Source: Pedobacter sp. MC2016-14 (GTDB lineage Bacteria; Bacteroidota; Bacteroidia; Sphingobacteriales; Sphingobacteriaceae). Taken from it: a stretch of DNA of 64,000 nucleotides. A program made the translations under genes and the position numbers. The notes below the pieces were generated by a model that had not been told where the DNA came from, made no database searches, and saw only the letters and a program-made list of their open reading frames with translations. Below are positions 17,572 to 25,574 of the stretch, in pieces (the stretch's first letter is position 1; each line of letters opens with the position of its first letter). The DNA is taken from NCBI RefSeq assembly GCF_020991475.1, contig NZ_JAJMPA010000004.1:62001-126000 (forward strand), in the 5' to 3' direction.

Positions 17572-17609
17572 AAAAAAAAAGCATCACCAGAAACTCTGAT
17601 AATGCTTTT
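17572..17609 (-). terminator. Intrinsic terminator after rpsU
   Basis: AAAAGCAT (17577-17584) pairs with ATGCTTTT (17602-17609), with partial extra pairing inside the loop. On the minus strand it is followed by a long T run (complement of 17572-17580). It sits 37 bases past the rpsU stop and separates rpsU from xerC-hpf. Confidence 0.8.
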
Positions 17610-17646
17610 AGTTGTTTAAACAACTCTATGTTAGATCTTTTAGAAA

Positions 17647-17841
17647 CTAAGCGTTTCCTTCAAGATGCATATTCTGGATATAAACAGCGTGTTTTACTTC
17701 AGTTCTGCGAGTAACAGATTTCTTTTCGTATGCCTGACGACTACGTAGTTCTCTCAAAACTCCTGTTTTTTCAAACTTCTTTTTGAAACGTTTCAGCGCT
17801 TTATCTAATGATTCGCCGTCTTTAATGTTGATAATGATCAT
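17647..17841 (-). CDS. rpsU: 30S ribosomal protein bS21
   Basis: A small basic ribosomal protein, 64 residues from the ATG at 17841; a longer reading to 17880 would begin upstream of the Shine-Dalgarno and overlap the promoter, so it is rejected. The sequence MIIINIKDGESLDKALKRF then KKKFEKTG and RSRQAYEKKS is typical. In Bacteroidota bS21 helps mask the anti-Shine-Dalgarno of 16S rRNA (established structural work). Its own gene here carries a strong Shine-Dalgarno (AGGAGGT), which fits feedback: ribosomes lacking bS21 can read this mRNA preferentially. It has its own promoter and terminator. Confidence 0.96.
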   Translation of the reverse strand: MIIINIKDGESLDKALKRFKKKFEKTGVLRELRSRQAYEKKSVTRRTEVKHAVYIQNMHLEGNA

Positions 17842-17851
17842 AACGTAAAAT

Positions 17852-17858
17852 ACCTCCT
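17852..17858 (-). promoter_or_regulatory. Strong Shine-Dalgarno of rpsU
   Basis: The minus strand reads AGGAGGT (17858-17852), with 11 bases between GGAGG and the rpsU ATG. It complements seven bases of the 16S rRNA tail. It decides the rpsU start and is the presumed sensor of bS21-free ribosomes. Confidence 0.85.
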
Positions 17859-17877
17859 CTCGTTGTTTTTGGGACTG

Positions 17878-17907
17878 CAAATGTAGAACATTTATTTGAA
17901 ATTCAAA
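17878..17907 (-). promoter_or_regulatory. Bacteroidota-type promoter of rpsU
   Basis: On the minus strand TTTG (17907-17904) and TACATTTG (17885-17878), separated by 18 bases, match the -33 and -7 elements. The start of transcription would be near 17871, leaving a leader of about 30 bases that contains the Shine-Dalgarno. Confidence 0.7.
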
Positions 17908-17939
17908 CTATTAAATTAAAAATAGAATTTCCATTTCAA

Positions 17940-17971
17940 AAAAAATCCGGTGCCCTACAGGTGCACCGGAT
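17940..17971 (-). terminator. Intrinsic terminator after the acyl-CoA dehydrogenase gene
   Basis: ATCCGGTGC (17945-17953) pairs perfectly with GCACCGGAT (17963-17971) over a 9-base loop, followed on the minus strand by a run of T (complement of 17938-17945). It lies 52 bases past the stop codon of the upstream gene. Confidence 0.85.
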
Positions 17972-18023
17972 AAATAGTATATTTGGTTAGAATAGTCGAA
18001 ATTATATTTTTGAGTTTGTAAGA

Positions 18024-19196
18024 TTAAGCATTTAATATTTCTCTTGCAATAACTATTTTCTGAATTTCAGAAGTCCCCTCGCCAATAGTGCACAATTTGC
18101 TGTCTCTGTAAAACTTTTCTACGGGAAAATCCTTCGTATAACCATATCCACCAAAGATTTGCACTGCATCGGTTGCCACCCGCACCGAAACCTCCGAAGC
18201 AAAATATTTTGCCATTGCAGACTCTTTTGTCATTTTAAGTCCTCGGTTTTTCATATCCGCAGCCTGGCGAATTAACAATTCGGCAGCTTCAATCTCCGTG
18301 GCCATATCCGCAAGTTTAAAACTAATAGCCTGAAAATTTGATATGGCTTGTCCAAACTGATGTCTTTCCTGTGCATATGCCAAGGCCGCCTCGTAGGCAC
18401 CTTTTGCAATGCCTAATGCAAGTGCCGCTATAGAAATCCTGCCGCCATCCAGCACCTTCATTGCTTGTTTAAAGCCATCACCAACATTACCCAGCAAATT
18501 GGCTGCTGGCACCCGGCAGTTGTCAAATATCATTTCTGTAGTTTCAGAAGCACGCATACCCAATTTGTTCTCCTTTTTACCGGCAGAAAAACCAGGTGTA
18601 CCGCGCTCTACAACAAGCGCAGAAATACCTTTAGCACTTCCTTTATCTCCGGTCCGTACCATCACAACAGCCACATCACCAGATTTCCCATGTGTAATCC
18701 AGTTCTTTGCACCGTTTATCACATAATGGTCTCCGTCCAAAATTGCAGTGGTCATCATCCTCAAGGCATCAGAACCGGTATTTGCTTCCGTTAAACCCCA
18801 GGCTCCAATCCACTCTGCCGTGGCCAGTTTGGGCAACCATCTTAATTTTTGTTCCTCATTTGCAAATGCAAGGATATGCCCCGTACACAAGGAATTGTGC
18901 GCAGCTAATGACAATCCAATAGATCCACATACTTTAGCAATCTCTACAATCACATCAACATACTCCTGATATCCAAATCCAGATCCTCCATATTCCTCTG
19001 GAACCAATACCCCCATCAAACCCAGCGCACCAAGTTTTTTAAATACATCAACAGGAAAATACTGATTTTCATCCCATTCCATGAGCTTAGCACGAATGTT
19101 CTTCTCGGCAAAATCTTTAACCATCCCCCTAACCAGTTCCTGGTTTTCGGAAACAGCAAAATTAAATCCTGGAATATGATCAATCATTTTTTGCAT
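18024..19196 (-). CDS. Acyl-CoA dehydrogenase (short/medium-chain type)
   Basis: FAD enzyme that introduces the first double bond in acyl-CoA during beta-oxidation or branched-chain amino acid breakdown. About 390 residues from the ATG at 19196; an 11-residue longer reading is less likely because homologues begin near this Met, but the Met three codons later is also possible. FAD/substrate motifs are visible (WGLTEANTGSDA, NGAKNWITHG), and the C-terminal CTIGEGTSEIQ carries the catalytic Glu at about residue 373. A closed FGGYGYTKDFPVEKFYRD segment is typical of the butyryl/isovaleryl group. Substrate chain length cannot be read from sequence. It is a single-gene unit ending in a strong terminator. 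Confidence 0.92.
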   Translation of the reverse strand: MQKMIDHIPGFNFAVSENQELVRGMVKDFAEKNIRAKLMEWDENQYFPVDVFKKLGALGLMGVLVPEEYGGSGFGYQEYVDVIVEIAKVCGSIGLSLAAHNSLCTGHILAFANEEQKLRWLPKLATAEWIGAWGLTEANTGSDALRMMTTAILDGDHYVINGAKNWITHGKSGDVAVVMVRTGDKGSAKGISALVVERGTPGFSAGKKENKLGMRASETTEMIFDNCRVPAANLLGNVGDGFKQAMKVLDGGRISIAALALGIAKGAYEAALAYAQERHQFGQAISNFQAISFKLADMATEIEAAELLIRQAADMKNRGLKMTKESAMAKYFASEVSVRVATDAVQIFGGYGYTKDFPVEKFYRDSKLCTIGEGTSEIQKIVIAREILNA

Positions 19197-19371
19197 ATGT
19201 TTTTCTTTGAACGGGACAATGATAAACAAATAAAATCACACGGTTAGCAAGCAAAAAATAAGCTTAAAAACAGAACGAAACGGTATTCAGTTCATTAACC
19301 GCATTCCTGTTTTAAACCATATAGATTAATATGCCAAAAAAGGAGGAAAAAAACTTATATTTTTTTTGAAG

Positions 19372-19902
19372 TTAATATGCTGCAAGCGCAAAATGATTGG
19401 GAGAGTAGGCCATCAACCGCTCCTTTCCATTCAAAAAATCCAGAGAAATGATAAAAGAATACCCAGCAACTACAGCATTTAATTTTTGAATCAATTCAGA
19501 CGCTGCCACTACTGTACCGCCTGTAGCCAGTAAATCATCATGAATCAAAACACGTTGACCCGGCAATAAAGAATCCTCATGCAATTCCAGTACCGCATTT
19601 CCATATTCCAGTGCATAAGCATACTGGATGGTTTTGTGTGGCAGCTTCCCCGCTTTCCTAATTGGCACAAATGGCACGTTCAAGGCCTGCGCCAGAGACA
19701 TCCCAAACAGGAAACCCCGACTTTCTATACCTGCTACCACATCAATCTTCAATCCGTTAAGCTGGTTCGCCAATGAAGCGGTAATCTCTGCACATAAGCG
19801 TGAGTCTTTTAATATAGGAGTAATGTCTTTAAATACGATTCCTGGTTTGGGAAAATCCGCCACATCGCGTATGGCTTGTTTTATTTTAGATGCTATCATC
19901 AT
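19372..19902 (-). CDS. apt: Adenine phosphoribosyltransferase
   Basis: Purine salvage enzyme that makes AMP from adenine and PRPP. It has 176 residues. The N-terminal FPKPGIVFKDITPIL is diagnostic of Apt, and the PRPP loop VLIHDDLLATGGT spans residues 118-130. The ATG overlaps the stop of the upstream helix-hairpin-helix gene by four bases (ATGA), so the two are translationally coupled. A second ATG follows at codon 2. Confidence 0.95.
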   Translation of the reverse strand: MMIASKIKQAIRDVADFPKPGIVFKDITPILKDSRLCAEITASLANQLNGLKIDVVAGIESRGFLFGMSLAQALNVPFVPIRKAGKLPHKTIQYAYALEYGNAVLELHEDSLLPGQRVLIHDDLLATGGTVVAASELIQKLNAVVAGYSFIISLDFLNGKERLMAYSPNHFALAAY

Positions 19903-20798
19903 TTAAAAGAAAGATAAGGTTTCAGCTGCACAATTAATTCCGGGGTCAAAATGGCCACCTTTTTTAAGTCCTCAATATCAGTATAATTTCCATGCTGTTT
20001 TCTGTATTGTATCAATGCATTTACTTGTTTGTAGCGGATGTAAGGATGATTTTTAAAATCTTCCACAACAGCGCTATTGATATTGATCCTTCTAAGCAAT
20101 GATACATCTATATCAACCTGATTTTTGATTTCGTCAAACTTCACCGAATCCAGTCCAAAAACTTCCATTAACTGTTCCTTTTTGTAAAATCCTCCAAGCC
20201 TATCTCTATATTTTATAATTCTTCGTGCAAAAACCGGCCCTACACCCTTTATTTTATCAAGTAACAGCGTATCGGCACCATTCACTTCGATGATTTCAGG
20301 ATCAGATTTTTTAGCCAAATAAGCCTTGTTAGTGCTACCAAAACTTCCGTAATTAGTCTTTGCAGTCACAGTCTCCATCCTAATATAAGGAAGGAGCTCC
20401 GCATACTTGCTTCTACTTATGGAATACATTTTTTTTAAATCGTCTGGATTGCGAAATTTGCCCCCTTTATCTCTGTAATTTAGAATTACCCGGGCCTGTT
20501 TCTCTGAAAGTCCAAGTTTCTGCCAGCCATCCAATCCAATAGTATTAGGGTCAAAAAAATCCAAATCTCCAGTTTTTTGACCGTCTGCTTTTTTAGCATG
20601 AGGATATGGCTCAGAATTCTCGAGTTCAAGTTCCTGAATAGCCAAATTTTCGGCTGCCACATTGTGCTGGTATGGAAAAAGAAGGTTAGAAATTTCGGGT
20701 GCTGCCATTACAACAATTAAAATAACCGCTAATGACATCAATCCATTAAACTCGCGTTTACTTAAATCGAAGTATTTGTACAGCCATTCTTTTACCAT
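19899..20798 (-). CDS. Helix-hairpin-helix (ComEA-like) membrane-anchored protein
   Basis: A protein of 299 residues from the ATG at 20798; the six-residue longer reading would need TTG. After a basic N-terminus there is one membrane segment (GLMSLAVILIVVMAAPEIS). The rest carries three or four helix-hairpin-helix DNA-binding repeats, visible as LSEKQARVILNYRDKGG, IKGVGPVFARRIIKYRDRLG and a C-terminal RYKQVNALIQYRKQHG. ComEA-type proteins bind incoming DNA outside the membrane; whether this one serves DNA uptake is inference. It precedes and overlaps apt. Confidence 0.8.
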   Translation of the reverse strand: MVKEWLYKYFDLSKREFNGLMSLAVILIVVMAAPEISNLLFPYQHNVAAENLAIQELELENSEPYPHAKKADGQKTGDLDFFDPNTIGLDGWQKLGLSEKQARVILNYRDKGGKFRNPDDLKKMYSISRSKYAELLPYIRMETVTAKTNYGSFGSTNKAYLAKKSDPEIIEVNGADTLLLDKIKGVGPVFARRIIKYRDRLGGFYKKEQLMEVFGLDSVKFDEIKNQVDIDVSLLRRININSAVVEDFKNHPYIRYKQVNALIQYRKQHGNYTDIEDLKKVAILTPELIVQLKPYLSFK

Positions 20799-20856
20799 TT
20801 TCAGCACATTAATCAAACTCTGCTAATGTACTACTCATATTTAAGAATATTAATCT

Positions 20857-20864
20857 TATTTTTG
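20857..20864 (+). promoter_or_regulatory. Possible -7 element for the acyltransferase gene
   Basis: TATTTTTG fits TAnnTTTG and lies 35 bases before the ATG at 20900. No convincing TTTG is found about 20 bases upstream, so this is only a weak candidate. Confidence 0.35.
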
Positions 20865-20899
20865 AATTTGCTAACAAATTCATTATACAAACAATCTGG

Positions 20900-22651
20900 A
20901 TGAAGATCATAACAACCAAAGAGTTCGCTAAAGCTACCAAAATAGATAAACTGGGCGTTCCAGGACTGGCGGCCTTACTAATGGAAGTAATGAAATTAAA
21001 TGACATTAATAAAGTTTTCTCTCAAAACCAACATTTCAATGGCTTAGAGTTCGTAGACAAAATTCTGGAAACAATTGGGGTGTCAATCGATTTTGATCAA
21101 GACGATTTTAAAAATATACCTAAAACAGGCGGTTTTATCGCCATTGCCAACCATCCATATGGAGGTATTGAAGGACTGGCACTGGTTAAGTTACTGTGTA
21201 CGGTAAGGCCGGAGGCAAAAGTTATGGTTAATTTTATCCTGAACAAAATCCCTAACCTCACTGAGTTCTTTGTTGCAGTTAATCCATTTGAGAATGTACA
21301 GCACTCATCCAGCATCAGCGGATTAAAAGCTACTTTTGACCTCCTAAAAGCTGGTACACCTGTCGGCATTTTCCCCGCAGGAGAGGTTTCAACTTTTAGT
21401 TTAGATAAACAAGAAATCACCGACCGGATCTGGCATCCTGTAGTTGGAAAACTCATTGCAAGAGCAAAGGTACCAGTAGTACCCATTTATTTTCATGGCA
21501 ATAATGGCGTACTTTTTAATATCCTTAGTTTCATACACCCTACACTTCGTACCGCTAAGTTACCATCCGAATTCCTGAACAAACAAGGCCTTAAAATAAA
21601 AGTAAGAATCGGAAAACCCATCCATATTGAAGACATCTCGTACCGCAACAACACGAATAAATTACTGGACTTTCTTCGTGCCCGCACGTATGCCTTAGCT
21701 ACAGGTCTGGAACAGGAAAAGAAACTGTTTAACCCCATTAGCCTTTTTAAGATTAAAAAAAAACCGGAAGCTGTTATCGCAGAAACATCACCTGAGCTTC
21801 TTGCCGAAGAGGTGGAACAACTGGAAAGCTTCAAGTACTGGTCTGAAAAAAACTATGAGGTATACATTACCCCAACAGCCAACATACCTAATATTTTAAG
21901 GGAAATCGGCCGGCTGCGTGAAATCACTTTCCGCGAAGTTGGTGAGGGTACAAATAAAAAAATAGACCTTGATAATTACGATATTTACTACCATCATCTT
22001 TTTATCTGGGATAAAGAAAAGCAAAACATAGTAGGCGCCTACCGTATAGGCAAAGGCGACGAAATCTTAAACACCATGGGCAGAAGAGGTTTTTACCTCT
22101 CAGAATTGTTTAAAATTAAAGAACCGTTTTATCCTATTTTAAGGCAGGGTATTGAGCTTGGCCGTTCCTGGATCAGGAAAGAGTATCAGCAAAAACCCTT
22201 ACCACTTTTTTTACTGTGGAAAGGTATTTTAAAGTATTTACTAGATAATCCCCAGTATCGATATATGTTTGGGCCTGTAAGCATTAGCAATAATTTCTCT
22301 AAATTATCAAAATCGCTTATTGTAGATTACATAACGAAAAATCATTTTGATTATGACCTTGCTCACTATGTAAAGCCAAAAAACAAATTTAAAGCAGACC
22401 TTTCTCCTATAGATACCGATCTTCTTGTTGAAAGCAGTGAGTCACTGAAAGACCTGGATAGCCTTATTTCTGATATTGAGAACAACCATATTAAAATACC
22501 AGTGCTGTTAAGGCAATATATGAATTTAAATGCCAAAATCATCTGTTTCAATATAGACCCTAAATTTTCTGATTGTCTGGATGGATTTCTCGTTGTAGAT
22601 ACCAGGAACATTCCCGCTGAAATGCTGGAGAAAATTGGTAAGAACCTGTAA
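20900..22651 (+). CDS. Two-domain acyltransferase (PlsC-like + GNAT), OlsF-like
   Basis: A 583-residue fusion. Residues about 60-270 form a lysophospholipid acyltransferase domain with the NHPYGGIEGL block (His85, acidic Glu91) and FPAGEVSTF. Residues about 315-500 form a GNAT-type acyl-ACP-dependent N-acyltransferase (LREITFREVGEG, YYHHLFIWDKEKQNIVGAYR, ELGRSWI). This order is that of OlsF, the bifunctional enzyme that builds ornithine lipids by N- and then O-acylation, described in Serratia and Flavobacterium. The likely role is making phosphate-free amino-acid lipids of the membrane; ornithine versus glycine as head group is not decided by the sequence. It is divergent from the helix-hairpin-helix gene and ends in its own terminator. 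Confidence 0.8.
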   Translation: MKIITTKEFAKATKIDKLGVPGLAALLMEVMKLNDINKVFSQNQHFNGLEFVDKILETIGVSIDFDQDDFKNIPKTGGFIAIANHPYGGIEGLALVKLLCTVRPEAKVMVNFILNKIPNLTEFFVAVNPFENVQHSSSISGLKATFDLLKAGTPVGIFPAGEVSTFSLDKQEITDRIWHPVVGKLIARAKVPVVPIYFHGNNGVLFNILSFIHPTLRTAKLPSEFLNKQGLKIKVRIGKPIHIEDISYRNNTNKLLDFLRARTYALATGLEQEKKLFNPISLFKIKKKPEAVIAETSPELLAEEVEQLESFKYWSEKNYEVYITPTANIPNILREIGRLREITFREVGEGTNKKIDLDNYDIYYHHLFIWDKEKQNIVGAYRIGKGDEILNTMGRRGFYLSELFKIKEPFYPILRQGIELGRSWIRKEYQQKPLPLFLLWKGILKYLLDNPQYRYMFGPVSISNNFSKLSKSLIVDYITKNHFDYDLAHYVKPKNKFKADLSPIDTDLLVESSESLKDLDSLISDIENNHIKIPVLLRQYMNLNAKIICFNIDPKFSDCLDGFLVVDTRNIPAEMLEKIGKNL

Positions 22652-22674
22652 GATGAAATTTTAGCTAAAAAAAT

Positions 22675-22708
22675 AAATGCCCAGGACATCCATCCTGGGC
22701 ATTTTGTT
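22675..22708 (+). terminator. Intrinsic terminator after the acyltransferase gene
   Basis: AAATGCCCAGGA (22675-22686) pairs perfectly with TCCTGGGCATTT (22693-22704), a 12-bp stem with a 6-base loop, followed by T-rich sequence (TTTTGTTTATC). It begins 24 bases past the stop. Confidence 0.9.
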
Positions 22709-22836
22709 TATCAACTAAACCTAAACTTTATAAATACTAACCAAATATTTATGCCACAAAAGTAAGGGCCTAAAATTAAGCCGGTGTTAAGTAATCATTA
22801 CTGTTATCACGATCAATTTCGGGACATGATTTAATA

Positions 22837-22947
22837 AATCACAGATCAATCACACATCAATCGCACATAAATCACACATCAATGGCACATATTGTATGCG
22901 TTTGATGTGTGATTTATCTGTCTTCTAACTGCGATTAATCTGTGATT
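22837..22947. repeat. Nested inverted repeat with two 22-bp tandem copies
   Basis: This occupies most of the 330-base spacer between the acyltransferase and YtxH-like genes. Two direct 22-base copies, differing at one base, lie at 22848-22869 and 22870-22891. The second copy overlaps the left arm AAATCACACATCAA (22869-22882) of a 14-bp stem closed by TTGATGTGTGATTT (22902-22915). Outside it, AATCGCA pairs with TGCGATT and AATCACAGAT (22837-22846) with ATCTGTGATT (22938-22947). The arms are nested in order, so the whole region can fold as one long interrupted hairpin. No ORF or promoter was seen in it. Confidence 0.75.
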
Positions 22948-22981
22948 GTTTAAAACGTGGTAGGCTGCGGGTCATGATAAG

Positions 22982-23359
22982 ATGAAAAACACTTTCTCTT
23001 GTTATGTGTTAAATGAAAAAACAGATCTTATGAAATTTAGAAAAGTTGACTCGTCATTGCCCGCGGTGGCGTTAATTACCGGCATTGCCGTTGGTGCAGT
23101 AATAAGTACATTGTTTACCCCACAAAGCGGAAGTAAAGCAAGAGGTTTTGTTTCAGATATTTTTACAGACCTGACAGGTATCTTTAAAAAGAGGAAATCG
23201 TTAGAGATAAAAGAGCATCTGGTAGATGATATTAGAAGCCATGTTAAAAAGACGGCAGATCATTTAACAGGAAGCCCGGAACTAGTCCAGGATCCTGTTA
23301 AACATACTTTAAAACAAACAGGCCCTAAATCAAGACAGTTGCCTTTAGAGCAGGTATAA
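22982..23359 (+). CDS. YtxH-like small membrane protein
   Basis: A protein of up to 125 residues of the YtxH type. An alternative ATG at 23030 would give 109 residues beginning MKFRKVDSSLP; I cannot choose firmly between the two. One membrane segment (LPAVALITGIAVGAVISTLF) is followed by the family's FTPQSGSKARG motif and a charged soluble tail. YtxH proteins are general-stress-associated in other bacteria; function here is unknown. It converges on the paoC gene with only eight bases between the stops. Confidence 0.7.
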   Translation: MKNTFSCYVLNEKTDLMKFRKVDSSLPAVALITGIAVGAVISTLFTPQSGSKARGFVSDIFTDLTGIFKKRKSLEIKEHLVDDIRSHVKKTADHLTGSPELVQDPVKHTLKQTGPKSRQLPLEQV

Positions 23360-23367
23360 ATGAGCAT

Positions 23368-25572
23368 TTAAATTAATTTATCTGGTGTAATAGGCAAATG
23401 CCTTACGCGTTTGCCTGTTGCATTATACACAGCATTAGCTACTGCCGGTGCAACACCTATTATGACCACCTCACCCAAGCCTTTAGAACCCATTGGATTT
23501 AGGTAGGGATCCTTTTGATTTACAAATATCATTTCCATTTGCGGAATGTCGGCATTAACAGGCACATGATAATCGCCAAAACTGGCATTAACCGTACGCC
23601 CGCTGCGGTCGTCAATTACAGCTTCTTCCATTAAAGCCATACCTATACCACCCACAATCCCACCCATCAACTGGCTTCTGGCTGTTTTCGGACTTACTAC
23701 AGTACCGCAATCTACTACAGAAACCGCATTTTTTATTCGCACTACGCCCGTAAGTTCATGAACATGGGCTTCTATAAAGTGAACAGAATAAGAATAAAAT
23801 GAGTATTTGTTCTTTTCATCACCTTGGGCTGCGCTACCTTCTACAATTAGTTCTGTTGCTCCAGATTCAAATAAAGAACTTAAGTTTACTTTGGTTGGTT
23901 TATCATAAGTATTTACCAGCAAACTGCCTTCAATTTTTACATTTTCTGGTAAGGCATTCATCCAATCTGGTTTTTGTTTGGCAGCACGTTTGGCAAGTTC
24001 CAACTTTAAATTTGTACATGCTGCCACAGTTGCAGATCCAACTGTAGCCAGTGAATTTGATCCTCCCTGCATTGGTGCTTTAGGAAAGCTGGAATTGCCC
24101 AGTTGGAAGGTGATTTTCTCTACTGGTAATCCAATATGCTCGGCTGCAATTGCAGTCATGGCAGTAGCGGTTCCCGGTCCAATATCGGCAATCGCTGATT
24201 GCAGCAGCAAAGAACCATCTGGATTTAAAATTGCTTTTACCGTAGCGGCACTCCTAAACGCTCCAAATGTACCCGTAGCCATTCCATATCCTATTTTCCA
24301 CTCGCCCTCCTGCACACTGCCCGCTATAGGCCTGCGTTTATTCCAGCCTATCTTTTCCGCTCCTAAACGATAACATTCCTTCAGGTAATTGCTGGACCAG
24401 GGTAATTTTTTATCCGGATCTTCTGCAGCATAGTTAACTATCCGCAATTGTATCGGATCCAGATCCAATTGATAAGAAAGTTCATCCAATGCGCACTCCA
24501 GTGCAAAAGATCCCGTAGCCTCTCCGGGCCCGCGCATTGGTGCAGGCGTACTAACATTTAAAGGCACAATTCTGTATTTCGTATCAATATTTGGCACATC
24601 ATACATCATCCGCGTCATTTGCAATACATTCTCCGTAAACTCTTCATACATGGAGGTTTTACCAAAAGATTCATGCGAAATACCCAGCAATTTGCCGTCC
24701 TTTGCAGCACCGATCGCAACTTTTTGTATAGTATGCGGCCGGTAGCCTACCATATACGACATCTGGTTTCGGTGCAAAACGAGTTTTACCGGCTTTTTAA
24801 CCTTTTTAGCAGCTAAAATAGCGATAATCTCATGCGGCCACACGCGTAATGCTGATCCAAAAGCACCACCAACATAGGTAGCCAGTACTTTTACATTTTC
24901 TACAGGAAGCTGGAAAGATTTAGCAATGCTGGCTGCAGTTTGCTGTGAACCCTGAGTTTTATCTACTAAGGTCAATTTGTCTTCTGCTTCCCAATTTGCA
25001 ATGATGGAATGTAATTCCATAGGATGATGAACTTCCGAAGGCTGAATATATTCTTCTTCCAGTTTAAATTCCGCATCCTTCCAGGCGGCCGCTTTACCCC
25101 GTACAAAATCTGCAGTAAAGGCTTTAGGATTTGCTTTCGCATTTTTTGGCGCTGTAGCCCTCGCCAGGTTCGCTTCCAGATTGCTGATATGGATTTCTTT
25201 TGCATAGGTAACTTCTACTAAGGATGCCGCATATTGTGCGCGTTCCAGTGTGTCTGCTATAACAACTGCTATAGGTTGACCATTAAAATAGATGTTTGCG
25301 TCGTTAAAAACTTTTAACTGTTTCTGAGTTTTACTTTGATCTGGTAGTTTATATTCCGGTACGCCGGGAGTATTCAAATGTGAAATCACAGCTATAACCC
25401 CCGGTGCCCATTCTGCCTTTTTAGTAGCTAAATTTTTAATCGTACCCTGTCCAATTGTACTTTCTACCAATACGGCATAAGTTAAGTCCGGCAATTGTAT
25501 TTCGGCTGAATATTTTGCTGCACCTGTAACTTTGGCCCGGGCATCTACCCTGTCTATAGTCATTTTTTCCAT
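23368..25572 (-). CDS. paoC: Aldehyde oxidoreductase, molybdenum-binding subunit (PaoC type)
   Basis: Catalytic subunit of a xanthine-oxidase-family enzyme that oxidises aldehydes to acids using molybdopterin cytosine dinucleotide. It has 734 residues. The N-terminal a/b hammerhead domain (RVDARAKVTGAAKYSAE) is followed by two large Mo-binding domains with GQPIAVVIAD, YVGGAFGS and APMRGPGEATGSFALE. The catalytic glutamate is at about residue 701 in KGLGE. It lacks a signal peptide, as in known PaoABC complexes, where export relies on the Tat signal of PaoA. The gene begins two bases after paoB. Substrate is unknown; its place at the end of a carbohydrate locus is noted separately. Confidence 0.88.
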   Translation of the reverse strand: MEKMTIDRVDARAKVTGAAKYSAEIQLPDLTYAVLVESTIGQGTIKNLATKKAEWAPGVIAVISHLNTPGVPEYKLPDQSKTQKQLKVFNDANIYFNGQPIAVVIADTLERAQYAASLVEVTYAKEIHISNLEANLARATAPKNAKANPKAFTADFVRGKAAAWKDAEFKLEEEYIQPSEVHHPMELHSIIANWEAEDKLTLVDKTQGSQQTAASIAKSFQLPVENVKVLATYVGGAFGSALRVWPHEIIAILAAKKVKKPVKLVLHRNQMSYMVGYRPHTIQKVAIGAAKDGKLLGISHESFGKTSMYEEFTENVLQMTRMMYDVPNIDTKYRIVPLNVSTPAPMRGPGEATGSFALECALDELSYQLDLDPIQLRIVNYAAEDPDKKLPWSSNYLKECYRLGAEKIGWNKRRPIAGSVQEGEWKIGYGMATGTFGAFRSAATVKAILNPDGSLLLQSAIADIGPGTATAMTAIAAEHIGLPVEKITFQLGNSSFPKAPMQGGSNSLATVGSATVAACTNLKLELAKRAAKQKPDWMNALPENVKIEGSLLVNTYDKPTKVNLSSLFESGATELIVEGSAAQGDEKNKYSFYSYSVHFIEAHVHELTGVVRIKNAVSVVDCGTVVSPKTARSQLMGGIVGGIGMALMEEAVIDDRSGRTVNASFGDYHVPVNADIPQMEMIFVNQKDPYLNPMGSKGLGEVVIIGVAPAVANAVYNATGKRVRHLPITPDKLI

Positions 25573-25574
25573 GG

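Noticed and set aside
19334..19350. GGAGG in an A-rich stretch on the plus strand
   Set aside because: No open reading frame follows on that strand; on the minus strand it is the T-rich tail after apt.
22848..22891. Two 22-bp repeats as a CRISPR array
   Set aside because: The copies are directly adjacent without spacers, there are only two, and no cas genes are present.
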